From Haloquadratum walsbyi J07HQW1 (GTDB lineage Archaea > Halobacteriota > Halobacteria > Halobacteriales > Haloferacaceae): a DNA stretch of 53,428 bases. The position numbers and the translations under genes were made by a program. How positions within the stretch are numbered: position 1 is the first letter of the stretch; every line of letters begins with the position of its first letter. The notes below the pieces were generated by a model. It was not told the DNA's origin, did not search any database, and saw only the letters and a list, made by a program, of their open reading frames with translations. Positions 18,943 through 29,678 of the stretch are shown piece by piece. The stretch lies in assembly GCA_000415965.1 (NCBI GenBank), contig KE356560.1:1064655-1118082 (forward strand). Direction: 5' to 3'.

Positions 18943-19465
18943 ACATCTATTCCTCCATATATTTGCCGTGGCTAATTAAAACTCCCTGTCATGTAATCAT
19001 TGATACACTGGCTTTTTACACCCTGTACTTTCGAATACCCTGTCTGTATTATCATGTTGAATAAATACACCGCTACTACATTCGACGGGTGCTGTAATAA
19101 GTTCTTGTCACTATCAATTGGTGGTAATTTGATCTTTTTATTCATATTCATATTTAAATTCGGAGCGGAGCGCACACACATGAGCCCAGTTGAAACTGAA
19201 AGGAGTATGGTTTCGGATACAAACAGTGGTCATATTACCAACGACTGTTATGTTGGCTGAGATAGATTTTGATTGTCCTGTGATATTAGATACCGTTTAT
19301 TAGAACCATATTAAATCGATTTATATGATAAGTATATCTAGCTCTTGTCCACAAATGTGCATATAGTATGGTATATAGACTCATGTAACGTACACATCAA
19401 CATGTAGTGTCATTGAGTAAAATTATATTCTGTTATTACGCCCTCTGTTAGTGATATGAACACTG
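18943..19465. other. Spacer upstream of phoU holding one R1 repeat copy
   Basis: AT-rich non-coding stretch with a diverged R1 repeat at 19112-19255 and hexamer-like ATTCAT/ATTTAA arrays at 19138-19160. No gene seen. TATA-like boxes are too common here to assign. Confidence 0.5.
19112..19255 (+). repeat. R1 dispersed repeat, copy 1 (diverged)
   Basis: Shares with the other copies the entry ATTGGTGGTAATTTGATCTT, the GGAGCGGAGCGCAC core, the block GTTTCGGATACAAACAGTGG and the exit ACGACTGTTATG. It is longer than other copies because of an AT-rich insert near 19138-19160. Confidence 0.6.
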
Positions 19466-20278
19466 ATGCAGTCACCAGCAATCTGTTTCGATCGGTCGTT
19501 CACCGAGGTGTTTGATGAGATCATCAACACACTTCTGACTGAGCGTGCTCAAACAGAAGCAGAATATGATGCGTTTGTCACGTTTGGTGAGCGTATATCA
19601 GATCGACAGTTGACACATTCCTCATGTTCTCACGCAGGGTCCCCGGGGAGTGTTATGACGACACATCAAAAACAGGCACAATCACACGCAGCCCAGCGCT
19701 TGAGTATGATTCGGTCTGCATATGAAGAGACGATCATGAGCCTTCCATTCTATTCTGACGAATATGACGATACATATTTTGAGAGCATCTGCGAAGAGTT
19801 TGGCTCTGAGATAGCAACGGCACTTACAACACCCGAGTGTTTTGGACCAGCCGCCCTGAAGGCTCTATTTGATCGAATTGAAACAGCCAAATCGGAACGA
19901 CAAAGACATATTAAGGCGTGTACCCGCGAGCGTGATTCAATCGAAACGGCAGCTGATCGGGTAATTCCGATTGATGAGGAGCTTTCCGCGCTGACGAGTG
20001 TTAATTTTGACTCACAGTCGTTCGGTGCGCTTGATGCGCATCATAATCGTCTGTCAATCCTTGCTGATCATTGTGAATCAGCAGCGCAAACTCGTCAAAA
20101 AACGATTCAGCAACAACGAGAGTTCTATAACATTTCACAGGCGGATATGGATGTTACTGCATACTTTTATAGAGAATACGATATTACATACCCAGTACTT
20201 GCGATGTGCAGTGACCTTACTACTCGCATAACAGAGTTTCATCGATGTATTGAACATATCATAACCGACGTTGAGTGA
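19466..20278 (+). CDS. Conserved haloarchaeal protein of unknown function (helical)
   Basis: A 270-residue acidic, mostly helical protein without membrane segments. I do not recognise an enzyme motif. The pattern (SMIRSAYEETIMSLPFYSDEYDDTYFESICEEFGSEIATALTT, here quoted only by its ends) and the later Glu/Arg-rich helix with ERQRHIKACTRERDS recall a haloarchaeal family of unknown function (DUF7260-like). Cys residues at 54, 109 and later are scattered and do not form a zinc motif. Codon use and acidity match neighbouring genes, so it is likely real. It stands alone, followed by a hairpin (20343-20361) and the MITE at 20583. What it does is unknown. Confidence 0.7.
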   Translation: MQSPAICFDRSFTEVFDEIINTLLTERAQTEAEYDAFVTFGERISDRQLTHSSCSHAGSPGSVMTTHQKQAQSHAAQRLSMIRSAYEETIMSLPFYSDEYDDTYFESICEEFGSEIATALTTPECFGPAALKALFDRIETAKSERQRHIKACTRERDSIETAADRVIPIDEELSALTSVNFDSQSFGALDAHHNRLSILADHCESAAQTRQKTIQQQREFYNISQADMDVTAYFYREYDITYPVLAMCSDLTTRITEFHRCIEHIITDVE

Positions 20279-20342
20279 TAACTGGAATTCCAGAATTGCC
20301 CGGTCTTACCACCAGCAGGAGGATATCAATAAATACGCTGTC

Positions 20343-20361
20343 GGACTCATTTGATGAGTCC
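20343..20361 (+). terminator. Hairpin 65 bases after the hypothetical gene
   Basis: GGACTCAT, loop TTG, ATGAGTCC is a perfect 8-base stem. There is no T-run directly after it, so it is only a possible terminator or processing signal. Confidence 0.3.
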
Positions 20362-20582
20362 AGATGATTGTGTTCATTTACCGCTCTACACGACTATCGT
20401 TGACACGATAATCACTATTTGTCTTCGAAGACCACACTTGATTACGTTGAATTAGAATGCTTGTTTTCGTGCTGCGCTCTGTGTCGAGTATCGATGAAGG
20501 AACTCACAGTCCAAACGGCTGATAATCTATGATGGAACTGACTCACATGATTAACTCTATGCACTGGCTGTTTGGGAGTTGG

Positions 20583-20723
20583 ACAATGTGCTGTGTTGAA
20601 TAGCACTCTCTGAGTCATGTTGAAGCGACACCGATTTTGAGACTACTGGTATCAGCCCCTGACACACCGACTCAAATTCTGACTGTACTGGTCAGTACCG
20701 CTATTCAACACAGCAGGACAATG
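20583..20723. mobile_element. 125-bp MITE with 16-bp inverted repeats and 8-bp target duplication
   Basis: The element 20591-20715 begins TGCTGTGTTGAATAGC and ends GCTATTCAACACAGCA, perfect 16-base inverted repeats. It is flanked on both sides by the identical octamer GGACAATG (20583-20590 and 20716-20723), a perfect target-site duplication. No coding capacity. An 8-base duplication is known for haloarchaeal IS families such as the ISH1 group of IS5 and the ISH4 group of IS1595, so the mobilising transposase is probably one of these. Perfect ends and duplication indicate recent insertion. Confidence 0.93.
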
Positions 20724-20792
20724 ATGGGTTTTGTCTTGAGTATCTTGTCGATAGAATGACTTTTAGGTCCGGACATATAGCGTCAAATAGTT

Positions 20793-23700
20793 ATGGAATC
20801 GAGCCTTCAGTCGTTACGCCTCGCGACTGTAGCGAGTGACCACGTTGCGACCGCTTTATCGGATTCGATTGACGTGCGTGGACAACCAGTTGAGATGGTT
20901 CCCCTTTCGCTTGATGCACAACAGTATAATATCACATTTCGCAATCACTCCGGTGATACTCTCGATGATAGCGTAAAGCCAGGTAGTAACACAAATAATT
21001 CTCCGGTACTCACAGAAACGTTTTTTCGCCCCGGAAGCTCAGACTCGGGCGCACAGACAAATACTTCGAATAACGACACAGTGGCTGAGACTGATTCAGT
21101 CATTCCGATTGATTGTTTACTTATCGACTGTCAGTCACTCTGTGTTGAACGTTATAAGACAGTCATTCAGTCCCAACGGGAACACTACCCCAATCTCCCG
21201 ATTGTCGCCCTCGGGAATGATCCATCAACTGAAACCGTCACCGCAGCCCTTGATGCCGGTGCAACAACGTTCTTACCTCAGGAATTGTGTCTGAGCCGCC
21301 CAGAACTTGTTATTGCGCAGGTGCTCAATATCGCTACTGATACACCAGCACACATAACGCCTCCTTGATCCTGATTCTGATGATTCCTCACGCACAAGCG
21401 AAACAGCGAATGTCTCATCCGGACCCTCATCATCACAATCCGCTTCTGATTCTGTCTCTGCTCAGAGCACTGTCTCCACTAACTCACATGATAAGAATGT
21501 GTACGCTGAGTCTGAGTCTGAGTCTGAGTCTGATTTTAATTTTGATTCAGATTCACCCTCACTGCTTGAGACACACTCCACAGAAATAGCAGCAATTGGG
21601 TTTGAATATCTCTGTACACCCGCTGCTGTCATCGATACAAACACTGGCGATATTGCTACACTCAATCGTGCGTTTGCCGAGTTACTCACCGATAGTAGCG
21701 ACACTCAGGATACTGTTGCTTCTAAGAAGAATTCAGCTGTAATATCGAAACACTCTGACCGCACTATTCAGTCGGTGTGGGACACATCGACTGCTGATAG
21801 TTTTGATTCGCTCACCGAGACGCTCACAGCCGTTGGCGAATCACAGACGCAAAAAACAGGTGACCTCGCGTTAGCTCCCATAGGTGCTGATAATAAGACA
21901 CGATGGCTCTCCGCGACTTTCTGCCCGATTCAATCCTCTGATCAGTTTATCCTGCTTACCGGCGAAGAGATCACTGATGTCAAACAACAGTATTCTGACG
22001 CCGGACACGTAGTTGAAATATTCAACCAGCCCACGACGACACACGACCCAGAGACAGGTGTCGTTCGAAGTGTCAATGAGGCATTTACCGATCTGTCTGG
22101 GTACGACGCTGAGGCGGTTGATAATGAATCACTCATCGAAACACTCGCTGCATCACCACCGACTGCAGAAGCCGCTGCCGGGAGTGAGGCTGATTCAGAT
22201 AGTTTCGATACCGTCACGCATACATCTGAGTCTGAGTTGAGTCTGAGTCTCACTCGCACACTGATATCCAATCCGCTATTGTCCAGGCTGGCACCGAATG
22301 GAATCCAAGTTATCACGAGTGGCAGATTGAAACCGCAGATGGAACAACACGATGGCTCTCAACGAATATCTGGCCCGGTAAAGACGATGATGGTCGATGT
22401 GTCTATACGGTCTCACGCGATATCACGGCTCGAAAGCAACAGGAAGTCGAACTTGATAAAATAAAGCGACGATTCCAGTTAGTGACTGAGAATGTTGATG
22501 AGATCATCTATATCGTGGATGCAGATTTTTCAGAAATTAAGTATGTAAATGAAGCATACGAAGACATCTGGGGTCGCAGTGTTGATGCTCTGTATGAAGA
22601 TGCGACCGCGTTCATTGATGGAATCGACCCTCGGGATCGTAAGGCGTTTCGAGCAGATTTCGAGGAGATGCGAGAGGAAATCCGCGCAGGTGACCCCGCA
22701 GATAGTTATGAATTCGAATTTCGCATTCGTCATCCAGATGGAGATATTAGATGGATTCTTGCAACTGGATATCCTGTCACGACTGATAATGGTCCCGACC
22801 AATATGTTGGTCTTGCTGAAGATATCACTGAGCGGCGACAACTTGAAGAGTCATATCAGACGCTCTTTGAGAGTGTTTCAGATGGACTTGTCCTGCATGA
22901 ACCACAACGAGGTGATATTCTTGATGTCAATCAGCAGTTCTGTTCGATGTACGGCTGTGACCGAGACGAACTTGAGGGTAAATCACTCAATGTTGTTCTT
23001 CCAGATGAGAACGAATTTAGATACGATCGGGCAGTAAAGCGGATTAAAGAACTTGATATCGGTGAATCACAGCTCTTTGAGTGGCGCGGACAACGGTCAA
23101 ATGGAGAGATTTTCCCGATTGAAGTACACTTGAGAGCAATTGAAATCAAAGGAAATCGACGAATACTTGCGAGCGTCCGCGATATCACCGACCGCAAAGA
23201 ACGCGAAGAGCAGATTCGCGAGAGCGAACGAACGTATCGTGAGATATTCAATAAAGTAAGCGCAGGAATCAGTATTCATCATCCTGAGACAAAGGATATA
23301 GTTGAAGTCAACGATACTATGTGCTCAGCACTGGGGTATGACCGCGAAACACTTCTCAACACCGATGAGTGGATAACTCCAGGCGATGATTCATACACGG
23401 TTGAGCGAGGGGCTGAAATTATCGACCGCGTTATCGACTCTGGTACTCCCGAAGAGTATGAATGGGTACTTGAGGATGCTGATGGCAATGAGCGGGTGAT
23501 GCTCGTCAAAGGATCCCCAGCAATGATCAACGGTGAGACCCGCTTTCTTTCGACGTCACAAGAGATAACAGAGCGTAAACGCCGGGAGACGGTGGTGAAG
23601 GACCTCCAATGTGCTATCGACGATATTCAAGATGCTGACTCGCGGGCTGCGATTCATGATCTCGTTGTCAAAACCGTTCGTGATACGCTTGATCTTCCAT

Positions 23701-26318
23701 TGACGACATGCTGGGTTCACCCAGCCTCTGAATTGGATTCAGCAATCGATGAGACAATTACTGATCAGTTATCCGTTGATGAGGATGTGTTATTATACGC
23801 GAGTGGTGACGCCCCCAAGAGAACTGTCGGTATCGAGGCTGAAAGTGAACGGGACTTCATCTCTACGACGGGTGAATCCAGTCATCATAGCAATAATAAG
23901 TCGATACTTGAACTCGCAGATGTATCAGAATTACCACTACTGCATTCAGAATCGCGCGAATACAACATCTTCACTGAGGGTGAAGCAACAACATACTCAC
24001 CGGCGACTCACCGCTCAGGTAACCCGCTGACTGCTGCTGTTGCTATTCCGATTGGCGATCATGGATTACTGATCGCAGGTGAACACGGTCGTGAGACATA
24101 TGAGTCATACCTTGTCGATGCTGCACAGGTATTAGCTGGGCATGCGGCGACAGCACTCGACCGTGTCGAGCGAGCTGCGCAGGTTCGTGAGCATGAGCGT
24201 CGACTCCAGGCTATTATTGACCGAATCGATGAAGCAATCTTCTTATCAACACCACAGAATCTCGCAAGTGACGACTCAGAACGGGGCATAATCAGTTCAG
24301 GATACGCTGATATCTGGGGACGTTCACTTTCGGAGCTACATGAAATCCACAAAGAGGGCTTCTTCGGAACACTCCATCCGGATGATTATGCGTCACATCG
24401 TCGCTGGATCGAACAAATTGTCGATGAAATGCAAGCTGGTGACTATGCTGATCGGTACAGCCGCGAGTATCGTATACTTCGCCCCGATGGGTCAGTTCGC
24501 TGGATACACTCAGATTATTATCCAACGGAGTGGGATGATAATACGTTACGTGTCGTTGTCGTTGGTCGTGATATCACCGCCCGGCGGCAGCAGCAAAAAC
24601 GAATCGAGTCGTTCCATGATGCGACAGCAGAACTAACAACTGCGGATAGTGTCAACGATGCAGGTCAGATCGCTGTTGAGGCTGCTGCATCGGTACTTGA
24701 GTTACCAGCAACAGCTGTGTATCAGTATAATGATGATACAGGTGCACTTGATCCAATAGCCACTGGTCCCGCGGTCCCCGTTTCGGCGGCTGAGTCTCTT
24801 CAATCGCTCACACCTGCTGAATCGCCCGCATGGGAAACATTCGTTGATGAGACTGTCCAGCGTGTTGAACTTGAAACGACTCCATGCCTTGATGTGGGCA
24901 CATTCGAAACAGCTGTGATCCTTCCACTTGGGCGCAATGGCGTTCTTGTCGTGTGGCAGTCGGCGGATATTGATCTTGATATTGCGAGTATTCTTGCAGC
25001 GACACTCGAAGCAGCACTCAATCGACTTCGTGGCGAGCAACGACTCGAATCACAGCAGGCAGCATTAACTAAACAGACCGAGCGAGCCCGCCGACTTGAG
25101 TCGATAGCTGAATTAATACAGCGTGTTGAGGCAGCAATTACCACACAATCATCACGAACAGGCACTCATGAAGCAGTTTGTAACGAACTTGTCGATGTCG
25201 ATCCATTCAGTGGTGCTTGGGTTTCAACGGCGCCAGTTGGCACCAATCAACTCACTGTCCAGACGGCAGCAGGGATTAACACCGACACAGTTGAACGGTA
25301 TTTACATGCCGAAGAAGAACTATCAGAGTCTGATGATGTTGATAATAAGACTCAACGCAGTCTGATGGCTGAAAACCACCCGACAATCGAGGCATGGCGG
25401 ACAAACTCACACGTGACCGTCAGTGGACTTGTCGAGACCGGTCGACAACAAGCCTGGCGACGGGTTCTCCTTCGAGAGGGTATCGGTGCTGTCTGTGCAA
25501 TTCCAATTTCATATGAGGGAATTACATACGGCGTCCTGACGGTCGTGGCTACCGGTGCTGATGCCTTTGACGACCGGACAGTTGATACGCTTTCACAACT
25601 TGGTACATCAGTTGGATATGCAATTACGGCACTTGAGCGTCAGCGTGCGCTTGAATCTGATGAGACAATTGAATTAGAATTTCGTGGTCATGAGATGGAC
25701 ATGCCGTTTGCTCGTGTTGCCACACGAACTGATGGACGTGTTCGCCACGACCGAACAGTGCGGCGTCAGGATGGGTCTGTGAGTGTGTATTATACGCTTT
25801 TTAATGATACTCCAGAAACACTTATTCAGATCGCGAAAGATACGCTTCCCGGCGATATCGATATGGTTGCAAAAAGAGACAATGCAGTCGTCATTGAGCG
25901 ACAAGGTTCATCATGGTTTGGATCTGTCGTATCCGAATGCGGTGGCATTCTTCGGAAATGTCGCGCTGATGAAGCAGAGACAACACTCATTATTGAGCTT
26001 CCACAGGAAACAAATACACGAACGATTGTCGAACGGATACTCGAGGCATTCCCTGGGCTTGAACTCACAGCACAACGTCAGCATCATGAAACAGATTCAA
26101 CACCAGAGGAGATTCGAAGTCAACTTGAAAACCGGCTCACGGACAGACAACTCGAGGCGATTGAAACCGCTCATACAATGGGATATTTCGATTGGCCACG
26201 TGAAAGTAGTGGTGAGGAGGTCGCTGCGGCGCTTGATATTACTCAACCGACGGTAAATAAACATATTCGGCTCGGAGAACGTGGTATTTTCGAGTTGCTA
26301 TTCGGGAATCCATCGTGA
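20793..26318 (+). pseudogene. Bat-type multi-PAS/GAF HTH_10 regulator, split by two frameshifts
   Basis: If read through, a protein of about 1,841 residues resembling bacterio-opsin activator (Bat) regulators. Order: receiver-like N-terminus (to about residue 190), Ser/Asp/Glu-rich linker, two PAS-like domains (IAAIGFEYLCTPAAVI; VVEIFNQPTTTHDPE), three clear PAS domains from 22482 (NVDEIIYIVDADFSEIKYVN; SVSDGLVLHEP; KVSAGISIHHPET), a GAF-like part, another PAS, two GAF-like parts, a BAT domain and the C-terminal HTH_10 (LTDRQLEAIETAHTMGYFDWPR...TQPTVNKHIR). One extra T at 21365-21366 puts a stop at 21366-21368; a base missing between 22237 and 22238, within a GAGTCT array, restores the original frame. 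The 22482-26318 part stays open for 1,278 residues and could be made separately. Gene decay, phase variation or sequencing error are all possible. Confidence 0.85.
21508..21531 (+). repeat. (GAGTCT)4 hexamer array in coding sequence
   Basis: Four exact GAGTCT units encode ESESESES in the linker of the Bat-type regulator. A second, partly broken array of the same unit lies at 22225-22250 and holds the frame-restoring deletion. Confidence 0.9.
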
Positions 26319-26354
26319 CTACCCTGGTTTAGCTCGTCGGAGAAATCCGATATT

Positions 26355-26438
26355 GTGGATGGAAAGCGCGTCGTAGAAACAGGAAGCTCCACCCTCAAAA
26401 AGCCCCGTGCAAGCGGGTGAGTAGGGTGGGGTAGTTCA
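26355..26438 (+). pseudogene. Solo 3' end of a tnpB (C-terminal tail relic)
   Basis: Encodes VDGKRVVETGSSTLKKPRASG and a stop at 26418, then GTAGGGTGGGGTAGTTCAC. VxAKRVVETGS is the typical tail of one group of haloarchaeal TnpB proteins. Nothing of the upstream gene remains; the preceding bases belong to the end of the Bat-type regulator. Confidence 0.6.
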
Positions 26439-26443
26439 CTTAC

Positions 26444-26938
26444 TTACTCTTGGGGATGTGCTCGAACAACCACTGACCCGTCATCGATTGAGACTGTCAG
26501 TCGGTTGCGAATAAGTTGAAATTCTTTACATTCATGTCCATCCGGTCCGACCGTTCGTGTCGTCCTTACGAACCCAGCCGACTCGAGTCTGTTCAACCGA
26601 CGATAGATAGTGGGTCGAGAAGCATCACAGATAGATGCTATCTCTCGCCCTCGCTTTGCTCCATCACAAAGCGTCATGATGATCCGACGGGCGAACTCAT
26701 CATCAACGAGTTGGAGATGAGGAGGCGCATCAGCGTCCTCATCCCCATCCTCACAGTCCGTCGTCATCGTCGCTGTAATAGTCTTCGTTATCTCACTGGA
26801 TGGTTGCTGTTGCTTCTGCATGCCTCTCGAATCATCAGTGTCACGCGCAGTCTCGGTTTGGGATGTGGATCCAGACTCAGATTCGGATTCATCTTTCGTT
26901 TGTGCATCAGGTTGAGTTAGAGACGGTGTTGTTGACAT
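26444..26938 (-). CDS. Winged-helix transcription regulator (ArsR-like)
   Basis: A 164-residue protein with a disordered, acidic N-terminal half (Ser/Glu/Gln-rich, about residues 1-72) and a C-terminal winged helix: LVDDEFARRIIMTLCDGAKRGREIA, then the recognition helix SRPTIYRRLNRLESAGFV and a wing with PDGHECKEFQL. This is the layout of small haloarchaeal ArsR/TrmB-type regulators. Its wHTH is clearly related to that of the gene at 28961 (shared SRPT-YRRL-RL--AG and PDGH---EF-L). It faces the same way as the flavoprotein-like gene upstream (27060-28310), so may be cotranscribed with it. Ligand and targets unknown. Confidence 0.85.
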   Translation of the reverse strand: MSTTPSLTQPDAQTKDESESESGSTSQTETARDTDDSRGMQKQQQPSSEITKTITATMTTDCEDGDEDADAPPHLQLVDDEFARRIIMTLCDGAKRGREIASICDASRPTIYRRLNRLESAGFVRTTRTVGPDGHECKEFQLIRNRLTVSIDDGSVVVRAHPQE

Positions 26939-27059
26939 CTATCTTTGATATATTCATCTACCCCTGTAGTCGTGGTGTCAACTGTGATTACCCTTTGTGT
27001 GATCGGGGGCTATCTATATTGACCGTTTTTATACTACGACAGAGTGTTGATCAAGATAA

Positions 27060-28310
27060 TCAGACAATCCCGGACTGGACTGAGGCTGGAATCGAACACT
27101 CAAGCATGTTCCCAAATGCAATCGTTCGCCGTCCGGCGAGTCGTTGAATAAACACCGAACAATCTGTTGGCAGTCGAGACGGTGAGACTGGAACCGAATC
27201 AACGAGTTGTCTCATCCGCTGGCGTCGCCGCTGTTCATATTTTGATAGTGCTTTTTCAACCACTTCTGGACCATATGCGAGTTCATCCGCAAGGACCCAG
27301 GCGTCTTCACAGCCAAGTGTTGGACATAAGCGGTCTCCCGGAACACCTGATCGTGCACCAGCCCCCACGAGTGCAACACCGTTCATAGCAATTGATACTG
27401 GGTGATTATCACTTACCCGTCCATACTGTATATCATGCTGATTCAGTTCATCAAACGGATCCTCAATTGCGTCGAATAGTCTTCCGAACCGTGACTCAAG
27501 TTTTGAGACTGCAATCGTTGCCTCCGCTGAGGCATCATTTCGAGCGACGAGTCGAACCCACACATCTTCGGTCCCGACAGGGACAATAAACGCAGCAGCC
27601 TGTTCGCTCCATAGCTCAACTGGATGCGTCGGAGCCGGTATCCCCGCTGGCCAATTAAATGACCATGTATGCACATTACCGTATGAACGTTCAGCGTCTA
27701 TGTTTGTTGCGAGTACATCGCGGTGTTCAGCCACAATCGCGTCAAATCGCTCTGTAATGTCATCATCAAAGTTCGCACACGCTGTCGGATCTGATTCTGA
27801 TCTTGACTTGGTATGACTCGTTTCAGTGTTCTTTATACCTGTGACTGTATTCACGACCCGATCTGTTGTGTCGACGCGTTCTCGAATGGACCACCCAAAG
27901 ATATTCTCAAGCTCTGAACGTTCAATCACAATCAACGATGGATCCGCTGACGCCGTCTCAGCAACCTTAGTTACGTTCTCTGCTGAGTTTGTCGCGTCAT
28001 AATAAATAAGCTCTGTCAGCGTGTTTCCACGACGCTCAATCGGACGCCGAAGCCCAATTCGCTCGAGTAAGTGTAATCCTGGTTTCCAAAATACAACAAT
28101 CCCTGTTCGGATAGGGTCGGCACCGACACTCGCGAGGAGTGGATCGAGACCGGCTTGCTCAACGAATCCAGCCGTCAGGGTCGCAGTGACGCCGTCACCA
28201 GCAATCAGAATCTGTCGATCACGATCACCACCCATACCTGTTCCTGTTCCTGTTTCTGTTCTTGTTGTGGCATCCTTCTGCTCGTGAGATGATTCAGTAT
28301 TCATTGACAT
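27060..28310 (-). CDS. FAD-dependent monooxygenase-like protein, degenerate motifs
   Basis: A 416-residue protein with the outline of PHBH-fold flavoproteins (geranylgeranyl reductase / UbiH class). The N-terminal nucleotide-binding strand is ILIAGDGVTATLTAGFVEQAG, where the usual G-x-G-x2-G is weakened. The second flavin motif near the C-terminus, NGVALVGAGARSGVPGDRLCPTLGCEDAWVLADEL, corresponds to the family GDAAH...GxGxxxAxEDA segment but lacks the leading GD. Binding of FAD is therefore uncertain. A Gly/Thr-rich tail TETGTGTGMGGDRDR at the N-terminus is encoded by a hexamer-like repeat and may be non-conserved. It is flanked by two related winged-helix regulators, which suggests a small regulated unit. 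Substrate unknown. Confidence 0.65.
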   Translation of the reverse strand: MSMNTESSHEQKDATTRTETGTGTGMGGDRDRQILIAGDGVTATLTAGFVEQAGLDPLLASVGADPIRTGIVVFWKPGLHLLERIGLRRPIERRGNTLTELIYYDATNSAENVTKVAETASADPSLIVIERSELENIFGWSIRERVDTTDRVVNTVTGIKNTETSHTKSRSESDPTACANFDDDITERFDAIVAEHRDVLATNIDAERSYGNVHTWSFNWPAGIPAPTHPVELWSEQAAAFIVPVGTEDVWVRLVARNDASAEATIAVSKLESRFGRLFDAIEDPFDELNQHDIQYGRVSDNHPVSIAMNGVALVGAGARSGVPGDRLCPTLGCEDAWVLADELAYGPEVVEKALSKYEQRRRQRMRQLVDSVPVSPSRLPTDCSVFIQRLAGRRTIAFGNMLECSIPASVQSGIV

Positions 28311-28960
28311 ACTGAGCTATCTTGACCGGTAAGTGCTGATTGTCCCCTTGTGTCCTCGAATGGCGCTCGGATAACCGCGCGATACTGTCCGCTCACACTT
28401 TCATCCACCGCTCGAAGGGCTGAAACTGTGAGTCTGAGTCTGAGTCTCAGTCTTAGTACACACCAGAGTAATGTCCATACAAGAGTGCATCTGACCTGCT
28501 CAAACCGCGTGATTGCAGGATTGTTTGTCACATGTTCACATTCTTTGTGACCGGTATAAATAACACCTGCGCGCTTCTCTCACAGAAACATTCACTCTCA
28601 TATGGCTCCGATAAACGCTATTGGAGTATCAGAGTGGGTAGATTACGACTGAGATAACAACTACCATGTTAGTGATTACGGATGATTGTCCCATCATGTG
28701 GATAACAGCTGTAGGTACTGTGATTTTCTTTTTAAAATTGAAGCGGAGCGCGCAAGCGGGCGTTCCAGATGCAATGTGTCTGGGTGTGGTCTCGGAGAGA
28801 AATACTGCATAAAATGCCACCGATTAATAAAGACGACATGCTTCCAACTGGCGGCTCACCGATATGATCGGGATAATCAATATTGATAGCTGTGATAACA
28901 GTTCACAAACAGTCAGTATTTCCATCACCATTTGGATGGACTGTATTCATCATCTATGTG
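28311..28960. other. Spacer with GAGTCT hexamers and one R1 copy
   Basis: Contains GTGAGTCTGAGTCTGAGTCT at 28428-28447 outside any accepted gene and R1 copy 2 at 28707-28824. A minus-strand frame (28301-28531) overlapping the flavoprotein start by ten bases encodes RLRLRLRL from the hexamers and is doubtful. Confidence 0.5.
28707..28824 (+). repeat. R1 dispersed repeat, copy 2
   Basis: Contains the hairpin GGAGCGC (28745-28751) with GCGTTCC (28760-28766), then CCAGATGCAATGTGTCTGGG, CGGAGAGAAATACTGC and the exit TGCCACCGATT. Nearly identical in its core to copies 3, 4 and 8. Confidence 0.85.
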
Positions 28961-29326
28961 ATGACGACGAATGCATACCCAACTGGTTCGCTTGACGAAT
29001 CAGGCGGCCTTGAAACCACGAGTGAAACGATATCCGTGCAAAGTGGAGAGTTGGTTGAACTCCTCGCAGATGAATATGTCTGTGCGCTCCTATGCGCACT
29101 TGATTCGGAGCCACAACCGGTCGACACGCTCGTTGAGGCATGTTCAATGTCCCGACCAACCGCATACCGACGACTTGACCGTCTTACTGAGGCGGGCATT
29201 GTTGATGCTCGTATCAATCCAATTCCTGATGGTCATCACAAACGAGAATTCTGGCTCGTGCATGATTCATTCGAGATTCAAATTGCCGCCGATGGAATCG
29301 ATGGGTCGCTCACACATAACACCTGA
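28961..29326 (+). CDS. Winged-helix transcription regulator (ArsR-like)
   Basis: A 121-residue wHTH protein. The ATG at 28961 (MTTNAYPTGSLDESGG) is preferred to the open frame from 28883, whose extra residues look like spacer translation. Core: GELVELLADEYVCALLCALD, then the second helix QPVDTLVEACSM, the recognition helix SRPTAYRRLDRLTEAGIV and wing PDGHHKREFWL. It lacks the acidic N-terminal extension of its relative at 26444-26938. It diverges from the flavoprotein-like gene, with the R1 repeat in between. The two related regulators on either side of one enzyme gene suggest joint control, but that is inference. Confidence 0.83.
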   Translation: MTTNAYPTGSLDESGGLETTSETISVQSGELVELLADEYVCALLCALDSEPQPVDTLVEACSMSRPTAYRRLDRLTEAGIVDARINPIPDGHHKREFWLVHDSFEIQIAADGIDGSLTHNT

Positions 29327-29554
29327 ATCAGTCTGTAACACCGATTGGACTCTGCCCACTGACATTTGAGAAAACGACTGAAGTGACGGGACAGGTTGCA
29401 TTGTCACAAACATACTTTTTAGTGGTGAACTGCGAATGCAACGAGCGAGAGAAACTGCCGTTTGGAAGATACATGAGAGTTATACCTAGAGCTGATACCC
29501 CACGTATCACACTCCAGCATATCGAATAATATCGCTCGTGTATTCTATATATCG

Positions 29555-29678
29555 ATTATTGATACTGCGTTGTCGTTATTTGAACTTGAACCGGAGCGCG
29601 CGCACAGGCGTTCCAGATGAAACTGAAACGAGTGTGGGTTCGGAGAGAAACAGTGCTCAGGGTCTCCCGACTGATATA
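29555..29678 (+). repeat. R1 dispersed repeat, copy 3
   Basis: GGAGCGC and GCGTTCC arms around an 8-base loop, then CCAGATGAAACTGAAACGAG, GGGTTCGGAGAGAAACAGTG and exit CGACTGATAT. Confidence 0.85.

Noticed and set aside
22482..26318. The 1,278-residue part as an independent, complete gene
   Set aside because: Sequence upstream in two other frames continues the same PAS architecture, so it is better explained as the main part of a frameshifted gene.
28301..28531. Minus-strand 76-residue frame overlapping the flavoprotein start
   Set aside because: Half of it is RLRLRLRL from a hexamer array, it has no family resemblance, and it sits in a repeat-rich spacer.
28707..28886. Small zinc-finger protein in R1 copy 2 (C-x2-C ... 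C-x4-C ... C-x2-C)
   Set aside because: The cysteine pattern is not kept in the other R1 copies, where the frame is broken or differs, so it is probably chance.
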